Position numbers and translations under genes: made by a program. A stretch of 57,894 nucleotides of DNA from a virus, in the IMG/VR virus record IMGVR_UViG_3300030118_002568, positions 1-57,894 of that record; one strand, written 5' to 3'. Below, piece by piece: positions 28,997 through 38,000 of the stretch. Under the pieces are notes generated by a model. That model was not told the DNA's origin, ran no database searches, and saw nothing but the letters and a program-made list of their open reading frames with translations. The number at the start of each line of letters is the position of its first letter. Position 1 is the stretch's first letter.

Positions 28997-29064
28997 TGAA
29001 GTGGAAAGACTACTACAAAGCAAAAGAAGAATATAAGAAAAGGAGAAAGAAAAATGATAGATGA
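28996..29064 (+). CDS. Possible basic micro-peptide, 22 aa
   Basis: MKWKDYYKAKEEYKKRRKKN plus two residues. Starts at an ATG overlapping the nuclease stop and ends inside the next gene. It may simply be leader sequence, because its A/G-rich end supplies the next ribosome-binding site (AAGGAGA). Confidence 0.25.
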   Translation: MKWKDYYKAKEEYKKRRKKNDR

Positions 29065-29428
29065 AATGGTAAAAGAAGAACTAAAACAAAAAGTATGGAG
29101 TTTCTCAGAGATTGCGAATGTATCTGAGACAGTGAATAATCTAGCAGAGATATTGTATAAGAAAATGCCTACAACTGATAAACTGAAGATGGTATGGGAG
29201 ACAGATGTGTTTGCTGAAGAGAGAACACCATTTGGTCAGATATACATGAACACAGTGATGACAGAATTAAGAATAAAAATAGCAGAAGTCGTCAGAGCAG
29301 AATTGCTTGAAGCGGAAGTCTCGTTTAAGGAGGATAATAAAAATGAAAATGCCAAGAGAAGTGTGGGCAGGAAGTCATCTAAGAAACGCACCACAGATGA
29401 AGAGAAGAGTAGTCAAGACGAAGAGTGA
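29054..29428 (+). CDS. Hypothetical helical protein, 124 aa
   Basis: Helical (MIDEMVKEELKQKVWSFSEI; LRIKIAEVVRAELLEAEVSF) with a basic then acidic tail (RKSSKKRTTDEEKSSQDEE). The final 86 bases overlap the primase gene in another frame, so part of this tail is overlap-encoded. No family is recognised. Confidence 0.55.
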   Translation: MIDEMVKEELKQKVWSFSEIANVSETVNNLAEILYKKMPTTDKLKMVWETDVFAEERTPFGQIYMNTVMTELRIKIAEVVRAELLEAEVSFKEDNKNENAKRSVGRKSSKKRTTDEEKSSQDEE

Positions 29429-30353
29429 GTTTGTTAACTGGTTCAATTCCTTCAACGGGAAGATGAACTGCTACACGACAGTATATGATTTTGAACACTT
29501 CAAGAATGAAGTGAAGATGGAAAACTCTGTTGTATTGGACAGAGCATTCCTAGATTTTGATGCCCATGATGAGCCATTAGAAGATGCTTATCGTGACCTT
29601 AAGAAAGTAGTATCTGATTTAGTCGCTGAAGATATCATCTTCAAAATGTATTTTAGTGGCAAGGGTTTCCATGTTTTTGTTTATGGAGAACCCGTTGATG
29701 ATATCCGAAGCATTCAGCAGTATTATTCCAAAGTCAGTAATGGTGTGCCTACGCTTGATAGAACGGGTATCCAAACTAATAGACTAAGGAGAGTACCAAA
29801 CTCAATGAACCTAAGTAGTTCAGATGAGAATGGTAATCCCTACTTCTGTATACCTCTGCTGATTGAAGACCTAGAAGGAGATTTAGAGTCTATCTTGGAG
29901 ATGGCTAAGAAACCTAGAAAGATAGTATCAAACAACGGAACTAACCTAGTAGTGTTTCCTGAGATGCAACCAATCGAGATGAGTGATATAGAGGTAGACA
30001 TTCCAACGCCTGTTGGTAAGATTCCTATTCTTCCATGTTTGCATAATGCGATTATGGTTGAGAACCCTAGTCATTATGCTAGAGTCTATCTTGTTCAATG
30101 GTATCGTGATTTACTGAGCATGGGTAATAGGAATCCTACTCCTGAGCAGAACAAACAAATCACAACTAGCATAATGAATGAACTTGAGACAATAGCATCA
30201 AAGACCGATATATGGCTTGATTGGAATGCACCTACTACTGAGAGGTATGTTAGGGGAATAGTGGACAAGGGGTATAACGCTCCTAGTTGCAGTAACGTGC
30301 TAATCCCTCAAGGCTTCTGTGTGGGAAAGTGTTGGAGGTATCACGATGGATAA
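29343..30353 (+). CDS. Archaeo-eukaryotic primase (PriS-like)
   Basis: 336 residues from ATG 29343, preceded by AAGGAGG. Makes primers for the viral polymerase. Motif I AFLDFDAHDE has the D-x-D metal site, motif II is YFSGKGFHVFVYG (the S-x-G-x-x-H nucleotide motif), and motif III-like RLRRVPNSMNLSSSDENGN follows. The C-terminus has HNAIMVENPSHYARVYLVQW and the Cys residues APSCSN, QGFCVGKC, which may bind a cluster like the PriL or viral primase C-terminal region. The gene is next to an XPF nuclease and a helicase candidate, as expected for an initiation module. Confidence 0.85.
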   Translation: MKMPREVWAGSHLRNAPQMKRRVVKTKSEFVNWFNSFNGKMNCYTTVYDFEHFKNEVKMENSVVLDRAFLDFDAHDEPLEDAYRDLKKVVSDLVAEDIIFKMYFSGKGFHVFVYGEPVDDIRSIQQYYSKVSNGVPTLDRTGIQTNRLRRVPNSMNLSSSDENGNPYFCIPLLIEDLEGDLESILEMAKKPRKIVSNNGTNLVVFPEMQPIEMSDIEVDIPTPVGKIPILPCLHNAIMVENPSHYARVYLVQWYRDLLSMGNRNPTPEQNKQITTSIMNELETIASKTDIWLDWNAPTTERYVRGIVDKGYNAPSCSNVLIPQGFCVGKCWRYHDG

Positions 30354-31035
30354 ACTAAAGATTGACAGTAGAGAGTCTTCAGAACTTTCTGACTTAGTGG
30401 AAACCTACTGTAAGGAGATGAACATACCATATGAGAAGGAATGGTTGGATATCGGAGACTATACTTTTGCTGATGTCTGCTTTGAAGCGAAGTCAACATT
30501 TGATTTTCTATCCTCTGTGATAAACAAGAGGCTTTGGAATCAATTGGATAACATGGATGCTAAGTTCATGAACAATGTTGTGATTGTATATGGCAGTTTC
30601 AATGATGCTTTGGAGAATCACTTGCATTATGTCAACAACAAAGCAGGACAAGCAAGGATGTTGAGAAACAAGTTTGATGGTGCGTTTGGTAAGATAATAC
30701 TAGATACAGACGCTAACATCATTTGGGTATCATCTGCTAGACAAGCAGCGAGACTAATCGCTGTTGTCTGTAAGATGCATCCAATAGATAGAGAGATACA
30801 CACTCCTAGCATAATCAGAAAGCGTATAGCGACTACTGATTTGAGAATAGATGTGCTATGCACAATAAAGGGCATAAGCCCGAAGAAAGCAAAACTCCTG
30901 ATAGAAAGGTTCGGCTCTATCATGGAGATAGGAGAGGCATCCATCGAGGAGATATGTGAATTAGATGGGTTTGGAAATGTGATTGCCAAGAGGCTAATCG
31001 ATGTGCTGAACAAAGAAGAAAAAATGGTGATATGA
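30346..31035 (+). CDS. XPF/ERCC4-type structure-specific nuclease
   Basis: 229 residues from ATG 30346 (GGAGGT upstream, overlapping the primase end). LKIDSRESSELS is the conserved D-S-R-E core, and FEAKSTFDFLSSVINKRLWNQL occupies the E-R-K-x3-D place, with the Arg changed to Ala. C-terminal helix-hairpin-helix pair (LCTIKGISPKKAKLLIERFG; LDGFGNVIAKRLIDVL). Archaeal XPF proteins cut 3' flaps and stalled forks with PCNA. A single protein of this size should work as a homodimer. The Arg-to-Ala change in the motif is worth attention. Confidence 0.88.
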   Translation: MDKLKIDSRESSELSDLVETYCKEMNIPYEKEWLDIGDYTFADVCFEAKSTFDFLSSVINKRLWNQLDNMDAKFMNNVVIVYGSFNDALENHLHYVNNKAGQARMLRNKFDGAFGKIILDTDANIIWVSSARQAARLIAVVCKMHPIDREIHTPSIIRKRIATTDLRIDVLCTIKGISPKKAKLLIERFGSIMEIGEASIEEICELDGFGNVIAKRLIDVLNKEEKMVI

Positions 31036-32505
31036 ATGAGTAATGAAAATGATGAATATAATGAAGACCGACTATACTACGAAGGATTGAGTGAGAATGT
31101 AACTGCTCCGATAGAGAAGAAGAACAGTTTACCAAAGGTGGTAGAACAGTATGTGAAAGATGCAGCAGATATGTCGAAGTATAATGAGATACCAGCAGCG
31201 ATTGGTTTCTTTGTTATCTTAGGCCAATTGTCAAAGGACATGGTTTCCATACCAAGTGGCACAAGGAGAGATGACACAAGAATACATTTCCTATGGATGC
31301 AGACTTCAGGAACAGGTAAGACCGAGATGTATAACTTCTTTGGGCCTATTGGCAAAGAAGCCATGCGTTTGATTAATGCCAAACATGGTACTACCTTTGA
31401 TGTGTTTTCTGTTGATGATGCTACTGATGCTGCTTTAATTGGTTCTAATGAGAAGGAGAGAGTAGAGGTAGAAGATGAGAATGGAAACACATCTTGGGAA
31501 GAACAACTAGTTCAGATAGATGGAGGCTTAGAAGGAAGTGGTTTGATTGCTTATGATGAGTTTGAATACTCAGGAGTCTTCAAGGCTTCTCAACATAAAG
31601 AGAATGTAATCATGTATCTAAACAAACTAATGAACACCCTGTATGGGGAGAACTGGATTATACAGAAGAAACTACGTCAAGGTGATATGATTGAATGCAG
31701 AAGTCAAAGAAGTCTGTATGCAACTACATACATCCCTAAGACTCTAACTAGCATAATAGCAGAGAAGGGAGTTATCCAAAGGACTCTAATCTACATCAGA
31801 GAAGTTCCACAGGAAATACAGGATGAATTGAGAGAAATGATTCTAGATGAGATAGGAACAATCAAACCCAAGAATGCTCCTATTCAGAAACATGCAAACA
31901 ACTTCGCTTTGATTTACGATGCACTGAAAGAGAGATATGAAGATGCAGGTAATGACCCACTTCACACAATCAGATTCGGTAGAGGATTCAATGATGCCTT
32001 GAAGAATGAATCCAATAAGATGAGGAACTATGTCTCAAGCAGTAGACCTGAAGTGTTTGAGATTGCTGGAAACTTCATCACAAGGCTGAATCAGACTATG
32101 ACTAGGCTTGCAGTCTTGTGTTGCATTGCCGAAGCACCGAACATCAAGGACAAAGAAAAGAGGTTTATTGTTACCGAAAGGCATGTACGGCAAGCCTCTT
32201 CGGTTATTCGACAATGCTATAAATCGCTGGTAACGTGGCTTGATGTAGCCTTGAAGGTGAAGGCAACTGCTTTACATGAGAAAGTGAATGTTAATGCTTT
32301 TAGAATGGCGTACACTAAGTTGCTGAGAGAAGACGATGATGGTTGGGTGAATAAAGCACTATTGTTAGAAAAAGTAAGGAAAGATACTAAGAAGGGACAA
32401 GCAACCATATACAGACAGTTTAAGGAGATTTCAGATATGTTCGATAACAAGAAAATCGGAATACGAGCATATGTGAGAATGAAAAATAAGGAGGAAAAAG
32501 AATGA
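31036..32505 (+). CDS. P-loop ATPase, candidate replicative helicase
   Basis: 489 residues. An N-terminal helical part with NEIPAAIGFFVILGQLSKDM, Walker A MQTSGTGKTEMYN, Walker B GLIAYDEFEYSG, a sensor-like YATTYIP, and a VIQRTLIYIREVP segment resemble the phage DUF3987/MCM-like helicase group. The C-terminal 90 residues look like a winged helix (VNKALLLEKVRKDTKKGQAT). Encoded right after primase and XPF-like nuclease, in the usual helicase place. DNA packaging ATPase is unlikely because the neighbours are replication genes. Confidence 0.7.
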   Translation: MSNENDEYNEDRLYYEGLSENVTAPIEKKNSLPKVVEQYVKDAADMSKYNEIPAAIGFFVILGQLSKDMVSIPSGTRRDDTRIHFLWMQTSGTGKTEMYNFFGPIGKEAMRLINAKHGTTFDVFSVDDATDAALIGSNEKERVEVEDENGNTSWEEQLVQIDGGLEGSGLIAYDEFEYSGVFKASQHKENVIMYLNKLMNTLYGENWIIQKKLRQGDMIECRSQRSLYATTYIPKTLTSIIAEKGVIQRTLIYIREVPQEIQDELREMILDEIGTIKPKNAPIQKHANNFALIYDALKERYEDAGNDPLHTIRFGRGFNDALKNESNKMRNYVSSSRPEVFEIAGNFITRLNQTMTRLAVLCCIAEAPNIKDKEKRFIVTERHVRQASSVIRQCYKSLVTWLDVALKVKATALHEKVNVNAFRMAYTKLLREDDDGWVNKALLLEKVRKDTKKGQATIYRQFKEISDMFDNKKIGIRAYVRMKNKEEKE

Positions 32506-32753
32506 CAAAAAAAGACACATATGAACATCAATTCTTGGTGTTTCCAGTAAGTGATGGCCCAAAAACGATAAATGAGTCCCTGAATACATATGGGAACGAT
32601 GGATGGTATCTATCAACGATGATAACAGTTGGTGGTGGAGAACATCTAGTTGCATGGATGGTTAAACCAAACCTAATCCAAGCACCAAACCCAAAAGAGG
32701 CTCAGGCTAAGAAACTTGCAAATCTTTGGACAGGGGAAAGTGGTGACGAGTGA
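32502..32753 (+). CDS. Small DUF4177-like protein, 83 aa
   Basis: YEHQFLVFPVSDGPKTINES then LNTYGNDGWYLSTMITVGGG: a two-strand, helix, strand layout with L-N-x-x-G-x-x-G-W, as in DUF4177-type phage proteins. ATGA overlap with the ATPase before and GTGA with the exonuclease after. Role unknown. Confidence 0.6.
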   Translation: MTKKDTYEHQFLVFPVSDGPKTINESLNTYGNDGWYLSTMITVGGGEHLVAWMVKPNLIQAPNPKEAQAKKLANLWTGESGDE

Positions 32754-33343
32754 ACGTCTTAGCCCTTGACATTGAGACAAAGAACTACTCACATGAAATA
32801 GGTGGGTGGGGAAACACGCATATGTTTCAAGTGTCTACGGTATGCACATGGGATGGTAATACAGGAACTGTGTATATTGATGAGCCAATCTCTTCGATAC
32901 GAAAATCGAATGTCGTAGTCAAACCCCTCTCTGAGTTAAAGTTTGATTTGGATACACATCGACAGAATGATGGTGTTCTTCTAGGACACAATATTGTCTC
33001 TTTTGATTTAGCAGTATTGAAGAATGCTATGGATATCTACTGCATTAAGGAATACCTAGATAAGAAAGCCTACATCGATACCAGTAGAATACTGAACAAG
33101 GAATATGGTGAGAGATACAGCCTTTCCAATCTTGTGCATCACACATTAGGTGCTGAGAAGTTAATGGAAAGTGCTGATGCTCCTATGGTTTGGAAAGATG
33201 GTAGATACACTGAAGTAGCAGATTACTGTCTCAAGGACTGCGAGTTAGTCTATGACCTGTGGGTATACGGCAAAGAAAACAGCATAGTAAAGGGTTTTTC
33301 CATAGAAGAAGAAAAAGCAAAAGAATTGGAGGTGAAGTGGTAG
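32750..33343 (+). CDS. DEDD-family 3'-5' exonuclease (DnaQ-like)
   Basis: 197 residues from GTG 32750 (GTGA overlap). Exo I LALDIETKN, Exo II LLGHNIVSFDLAVL, Exo III VADYCLKDCELVYDL with the Y-x-x-x-D pattern of the DEDDy group. About the size of a lone exonuclease domain. It may back up proofreading or degrade host DNA or RNA. Last enzyme of the replication run. Confidence 0.85.
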   Translation: MNVLALDIETKNYSHEIGGWGNTHMFQVSTVCTWDGNTGTVYIDEPISSIRKSNVVVKPLSELKFDLDTHRQNDGVLLGHNIVSFDLAVLKNAMDIYCIKEYLDKKAYIDTSRILNKEYGERYSLSNLVHHTLGAEKLMESADAPMVWKDGRYTEVADYCLKDCELVYDLWVYGKENSIVKGFSIEEEKAKELEVKW

Positions 33344-33502
33344 ATGAGTCCTTGGGAATGGTTCGGATGGATTATCTTCGTCATCATTATTTCTCTTTTA
33401 TTCTTCGCTGCGTTTGGTAACAGTAAATACACTGAATCCACCATCGAAGAGTACATGGAGAATCTGATTGAAGACGAACGTGGTCGCAGTGGCACTGGCT
33501 AA
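33344..33502 (+). CDS. Single-pass membrane protein, 52 aa
   Basis: MSPWEWFGW then a long hydrophobic segment (IIFVIIISLLFFAAFG), then an acidic tail. The ATG directly follows the previous stop and GGAGGTGA overlaps the end of the exonuclease gene. Holin or membrane-association roles are possible guesses. Confidence 0.65.
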   Translation: MSPWEWFGWIIFVIIISLLFFAAFGNSKYTESTIEEYMENLIEDERGRSGTG

Positions 33503-33626
33503 GATATGCTTTCAATGTTCTAGGGAAACTATTCCTAGAAGAATAGAAGGCAAGGTCGTTGGCTCTTCTGAGACTTTGCACATATGGCAGTGCAGAGAAT
33601 GTAAAGCGTTGTGGTCTAGTAATTAA
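33489..33626 (+). CDS. Zinc-ribbon micro-protein, 45 aa
   Basis: Starts at GTG 33489, overlapping the membrane protein by 14 bases. CFQCSRETIP (residues 7-16) and WQCRECKALW (33-42) give two CxxC knuckles, one complete zinc ribbon. Last gene before a T-rich terminator. Confidence 0.6.
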   Translation: MALAKICFQCSRETIPRRIEGKVVGSSETLHIWQCRECKALWSSN

Positions 33627-33644
33627 TTTTACTAGGCCACTTCG

Positions 33645-33672
33645 CCTTTTTTTTGGCTTTTTTTCGGCCAAA
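33645..33672 (+). terminator. T-tract terminator with hairpin
   Basis: Two T-runs, of eight (about 33647-33654) and seven (33658-33664), the second inside TTGGC...GCCAA. Archaeal transcription ends at such T-tracts. It lies about 20 bases beyond the stop of the zinc-ribbon gene and closes the main replication gene series. Confidence 0.65.
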
Positions 33673-33703
33673 ATCCGACCAACAGCAGCGCACTTAAAGT
33701 CGG

Positions 33704-33715
33704 AATTTATTTTTA
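33704..33715 (+). promoter_or_regulatory. TATA-like element AATTTATTTTTA
   Basis: Lies 26 bases before the ATG at 33741, directly after a terminator, consistent with a fresh archaeal promoter and a nearly leaderless transcript for the five small genes up to 34693. Confidence 0.5.
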
Positions 33716-33740
33716 CTTCCTAGTGTGGAAAGTAAACTAT

Positions 33741-33872
33741 ATGATTCTTGTAGATGACCGAATAATAAAAGACGTAATAAATGCTGAAATAGAAATCAAT
33801 CTTATGCCGTTAGGTATAGTGATGTTGTTTCTCACCTTTGCTGGTATAGCATATCTAAAATGGGGTGCTTAA
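33741..33872 (+). CDS. Small membrane protein, 43 aa
   Basis: MILVDDRIIKDVINAEIEIN then hydrophobic LMPLGIVMLFLTFAGIAYLK. Single membrane helix near the C-terminus. The stop TAA is followed at once by the next ATG. Confidence 0.55.
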   Translation: MILVDDRIIKDVINAEIEINLMPLGIVMLFLTFAGIAYLKWGA

Positions 33873-33944
33873 ATGAGTAAATCAAACAGTGCTATGTTTC
33901 TACGATGCCTAGAAGAGATGTTCAAAGAATGGGATGATGAATGA
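33873..33944 (+). CDS. Micro-protein, 23 aa
   Basis: MSKSNSAMFLRCLEEMFKEW plus DDE; acidic amphipathic helix. Starts directly after the previous stop (TAAATG). Low certainty because of its size. Confidence 0.4.
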   Translation: MSKSNSAMFLRCLEEMFKEWDDE

Positions 33945-33996
33945 TTATATGGGAACTGTGTCGTGGGCTGTGGTGTTGGAGTAGGTTCAGACCATG
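33941..33996 (+). CDS. Possible micro-peptide, 18 aa
   Basis: MIIWELCRGLWCWSRFRP, joined by ATGA to the frames before and after. Trp/Cys/Arg-rich. It may only serve to couple translation through to the zinc-ribbon gene. Confidence 0.2.
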
Positions 33997-34101
33997 AAAA
34001 GTGAGTTCGACTTAGGCGTATGTATCACTTGTGAATGGATTAGACCAATCGTGTTTTCAAAACAAGGATGCTTCTGCACTTATTGTGGGGCATATGTATG
34101 A
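33994..34101 (+). CDS. Zinc-ribbon micro-protein, 35 aa
   Basis: MKSEFDLGVCITCEWIRPIV, then CFCTYCGAYV at the end. CxxC plus CxC/CxxC give four to five Cys in 35 residues, one zinc ribbon. ATGA overlap to the next gene. Confidence 0.55.
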   Translation: MKSEFDLGVCITCEWIRPIVFSKQGCFCTYCGAYV

Positions 34102-34412
34102 GTTGGTTCGACACAGTAAAAGCACCTCGTATCCCAAGAAAGAAAGGACAAAGAAGAAACTCAAAGAAGCATTCTGATTTGTATACTGATGAGAATCCAA
34201 AAGGAACTATTCATGGATTAGGATTCAAGGATGAGGAGACATCTAGGAAATCAGTAGCCAAGATAAGAAGAAGCGATAGAAGCCATGCACATAAGACTCA
34301 GGCTGCAATAGCAATGGAACAAAGAGCAAGAGAGATGGGTAAGACTAAGGAAGCAGCCATATACAGGAAGTTCATAGAGCAGCAGAAAAAGAAGACGGAG
34401 GCTAAGAAATGA
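34098..34412 (+). CDS. Small basic protein, 104 aa
   Basis: Start at the ATGA overlap (34098), MSWFDTVKAPRIPRKKGQRR. Highly basic, with KHSDLYTDENPKGTIHGLGF and a helix SHAHKTQAAIAMEQRAREMG. I recall similar pieces from marine virus genomes, without known function. Charge and size fit a DNA-binding or packaging-associated protein. Confidence 0.6.
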   Translation: MSWFDTVKAPRIPRKKGQRRNSKKHSDLYTDENPKGTIHGLGFKDEETSRKSVAKIRRSDRSHAHKTQAAIAMEQRAREMGKTKEAAIYRKFIEQQKKKTEAKK

Positions 34413-34693
34413 AACAGTGGCTAATCAGGAAACTTATTGCATTGATGGGAAATACATACGTTTGGTTAGATAAGAAACTCGACCATCCTGAAGGGCCAGT
34501 TCTTGGTTTGGAGATTGATGATGACTTTGCTAAGATGAGTAGGTATGAGTTGTGCTGTCACATTGAGGATAAGTTCGGGTTAGAAAGAGATTCGTTTTGG
34601 AAGTTGGAATCTACACAGAAGATTCGTTTCTGTTCGCAAACTGCTAGGAATATCCTGACACCTAAAAAGAAAGGAAGAAAGAAGAAGGCTTAG
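34409..34693 (+). CDS. Hypothetical protein, 94 aa
   Basis: MKQWLIRKLIALMGNTYVWL, a helical middle (FAKMSRYELCCHIEDKFGLE) and a very basic tail (KKKGRKKKA). Its stop overlaps by four bases with the stop of the convergent minus-strand gene, so no non-coding DNA separates the early and tail transcription units. Confidence 0.6.
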   Translation: MKQWLIRKLIALMGNTYVWLDKKLDHPEGPVLGLEIDDDFAKMSRYELCCHIEDKFGLERDSFWKLESTQKIRFCSQTARNILTPKKKGRKKKA

Positions 34694-35034
34694 TTTCCAT
34701 TTAGCGTTCTACCCAATGGAGATTGTGGGTCTACGAACATTATACCTCTTGGGTGATTCTGAAAGAAATCAGGTTGATATGGTTGATACTTGGAGTATGA
34801 GTTAGGTGGAGTATCACCATATATCTGTTGTATTACTTCAGGCCAATCAAGAAGTGCCTGTCTGTAATCAGTCAACTGTTGTCTCTCATCATCTGTCAAT
34901 GCGTTCCAAAGCATAGGCTTTGATTGATAATAGTCTACATACATCTCTAACATTGAGTCTCTTGTTGACCTGACCTTTGCCATTGCTTCTTCCATGCTAA
35001 TCGTTATTTCTTCTCCGTGTTCTCCTATTGCCAT
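34690..35034 (-). CDS. Tail-fibre assembly chaperone-like protein
   Basis: 114 residues. LTDDERQQLTDYRQALLDWP (about residues 46-65) is the signature of the phage tail-fibre assembly chaperone group, where W/L-x-x-Y-R-Q-A-L-x-D is conserved. The N-terminal part is a helix (ISMEEAMAKVRSTRDSMLEM). It is the last gene of the tail module, immediately after the fibre gene, the position of such chaperones. It probably helps trimerise or fold the fibre and is not in the virion. Confidence 0.75.
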   Translation of the reverse strand: MAIGEHGEEITISMEEAMAKVRSTRDSMLEMYVDYYQSKPMLWNALTDDERQQLTDYRQALLDWPEVIQQIYGDTPPNSYSKYQPYQPDFFQNHPRGIMFVDPQSPLGRTLNGN

Positions 35035-35043
35035 TTAATCACC

Positions 35044-38000
35044 TCACGATACCGTAAATGTCGCTGTCATTCTCGCAGGGCCAACCTGTGTATCTCCATA
35101 TCCTGCCAATCCAGTTGCCCTCAAGTTGAATGTATCACCTGCGGAATAAGATGTTCCATTACCACTGAAGGATGTGAAAGACCTCGTAAACGCATTACCT
35201 CCACTACCGCTTGCATTGTATGTCATTGTCGTAGTAGATGCAGACCTGTTCTTGAATACTGTAATCGTCTGATTAGATGAGTTTGTCTCACTGCCTTTGT
35301 TACCGAAAGTTAAATCAATTCTCGTTAGAGTACAATCAACGGGTATAACAATACCAAAGTCACTTCCACTGGAAGACTTGGTTGTGTTATGCGCCCCATT
35401 ACCGTATGAAGGGAAGAAACCATTGGCGTTACCAGCAGCAGGTTCAGAAGTGATGTAGTCGTCTGATTCTTCAGCAGTGATAACAATAGTCTCAGAAGCA
35501 GTAGATAGCATCCTTATGCTAATCTGTGCTTCTCCCGTCTCAGTGGATATGTTTGTCGTTCTCTCTGCATCTATTCTTATTCTAATGTAATCGTTAGCGG
35601 TATGGTCATAGATGAATGAAGTGCTAAGACCTGAACCACCTGAGTTTTCTCTCGTATAGACTTGTGACCTTGACTGTGCGATAGTTGTTGGTGAAGAGAA
35701 TGAGTTATTGTCATCATGTTGAACAAAGGCGAATATCCTCGTTCTATCAGCACCACTGTCTCCGCTTGGAGCGTCATCGTTTATGGGTATGGAATATGAA
35801 ATCTCATATAAGCCAGCAGCAGCAAGTCTGATATGTCCATCAGTAGTTGATGATGCATTGTTATCAGGGTCTAATACCTCAGTATCAAATGGTATAGTTA
35901 CTTCTGTTGTGGTGACATTGACGTTACCCGCATCCATATACACGGTTGGTTTTGCACCTGCACTACCACTGCTGCCTCCTCCACTGCTTACCGTAGCGAA
36001 TGACAATGTGCCGCTACCATTCGTTTGTAGCACTTGATTGGCACTACCGTCTGATGTAGGGAATGTGTATTCATCGTTGAACTTAATAGCACCAGTAGGT
36101 GCTATTCTTATTCTTTCAACAGCATTCTCATGTCCTGCTGAGTTTCCTGTTTTGAGAACTATTCCTGAACCTGAATCGTTAGTTGCTACTGAGTTAGCGA
36201 TAATAAGTGTGTTATTGTCAGTGCTGTCATTGTGGAATACATCAGATGAGTGTCCAATGGATGAGTGTATTGTACCTCCATCTAACATGAACTCCATGTA
36301 TGGTTGGTCTAATTCACCTGAGTTGTCTGAATCTGCCCTTAGTGATAACACTGCATCTCCTGTTCCACCATTTACTACTAGTGTACTACCATTCCAAGTA
36401 AGACCTGATTCTGCATTCATGGCATCTGTGCCTGTTGCAGTTACGATTCTGTTGTTTGCTCCATTAGTCATGAAGTCAGATACGTCTACTGCAATTGCGT
36501 TTGCGGTCACATCAATACCAGTTCCTGCACCAATGTTGAGTGTTGCAGAACCAGTAGTTGCTCCACCAGTTAGACCATTACCTGCTACAACTGCGGTAAT
36601 GTCTCCGCTTCCACCACCTACTCCTGATATCTCTGAATCAACATATGCTTTGATAGACTGTTGAGTTGCCAAAGCAGTATCAGAATCAGAAGCCATGTCG
36701 TCTTCATCTAAGATAGCGGTCATAGTTGCAGTTCCACCACCTCCAAGACTCAAACCGTGAGTCAATACATTTGACCATCTCTTTGCATCATCTCCCAATG
36801 CTACGTCATTGCTACCCGCAGGTCTGAATAGACCATCCGAAAGTATCAATTGATTCGCATTGTCTATTGCAAACTCAATCTGATTATCAGTTCCGAAGTT
36901 GATGTAAGCATCAGACGCTCCATATCCTAACTTCAACGAGGAGTTCAGAACTGAGGTTATTCCTGTTTGTGCAGCCGTTATTGCCATATCATTTGCATTT
37001 GCAGTTATACCAGTTCCACCAACAACATTGAGAGTTACTCCGCCACTGCTTCCACCACCTGTTAGACCAGTACCAGCAGTGACCCCTGTTACTGTACCTG
37101 TGTTAGTTGTAAAACCTGCACCATTTGTTAGTTGGTTGTTGTTTGTTGGAACATCACTTGTATATGCAATAGTAGAAGCAGTTCCCCAATTCTCATCATC
37201 TTGGTCTGCTCGGTAGTGATATATTCTCTTTGTGCTAGTCTTGGCGAATGCCAATATGTTTGCATCTCCACCTGTATGTCCTGTGAATGTGTCTAATACT
37301 AAAACATCAACATAATCAGAAGCGTTGGTGGTTTCACCATCCTCTAATCCTGTTTTTGTTGAGAACCTTCCTGATAGTTCTCTAATGTTATTTGCCAAGT
37401 CTTCAGGAGCAAAGTCCCTATCATCATCTGTCCTTAGATAAGGAGCGAATATTGTTCTGAAATCCAAATCAAATGGGTCTGCATCTGAACCCGGAGATAT
37501 ATCAGAATAGTTGATGTCTATACTCGTATTTCCACTGTGGAACTTAATCTCTTCAGCATTTGATATTGATACCTCAGTACCATCATCGTCTTCCAAAACA
37601 AATGTCATTTGAGAAGTAATGTAGCCGAAAGATTCTATTCTGTCATTGATGGCTGCTGAAGTCATCAAGGAAGTGTTATTGTCTGAGAATCCTGTGTTGA
37701 TTGTTGTGACTCTAGCCCCGCTTCCAATCTGCAATCCTGAATCACTGATATTGAATCTAGCAGTTCCTCCTGTTTGGAAAGACTGCGTATCTGTGCCGAA
37801 TGCGATTTTATTATTGGTGTCGCCTGAGTGTATAATCTCAGAACCCAATGTAAGTTGGTCTTTGATGGTGACATCCCCGCCAGTATTCACAACTAGAGTG
37901 TCGTTCTGTGCCGTACCTTCTATCTTGAATGGGTATGTGTCATCACCAGCGAAGTCTTTGACTACTAGACTACCGCCATCCGTATAGAGGAAGAACTTTC

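Noticed and set aside
36038-36664. Long plus-strand open frames inside the fibre and hub genes (for example 208 and 223 residues)
   Set aside because: They are antisense shadows of repeat-rich genes with biased codons. They lack start signals, and their low-complexity Val/Pro/Ser content follows from the coding strand.
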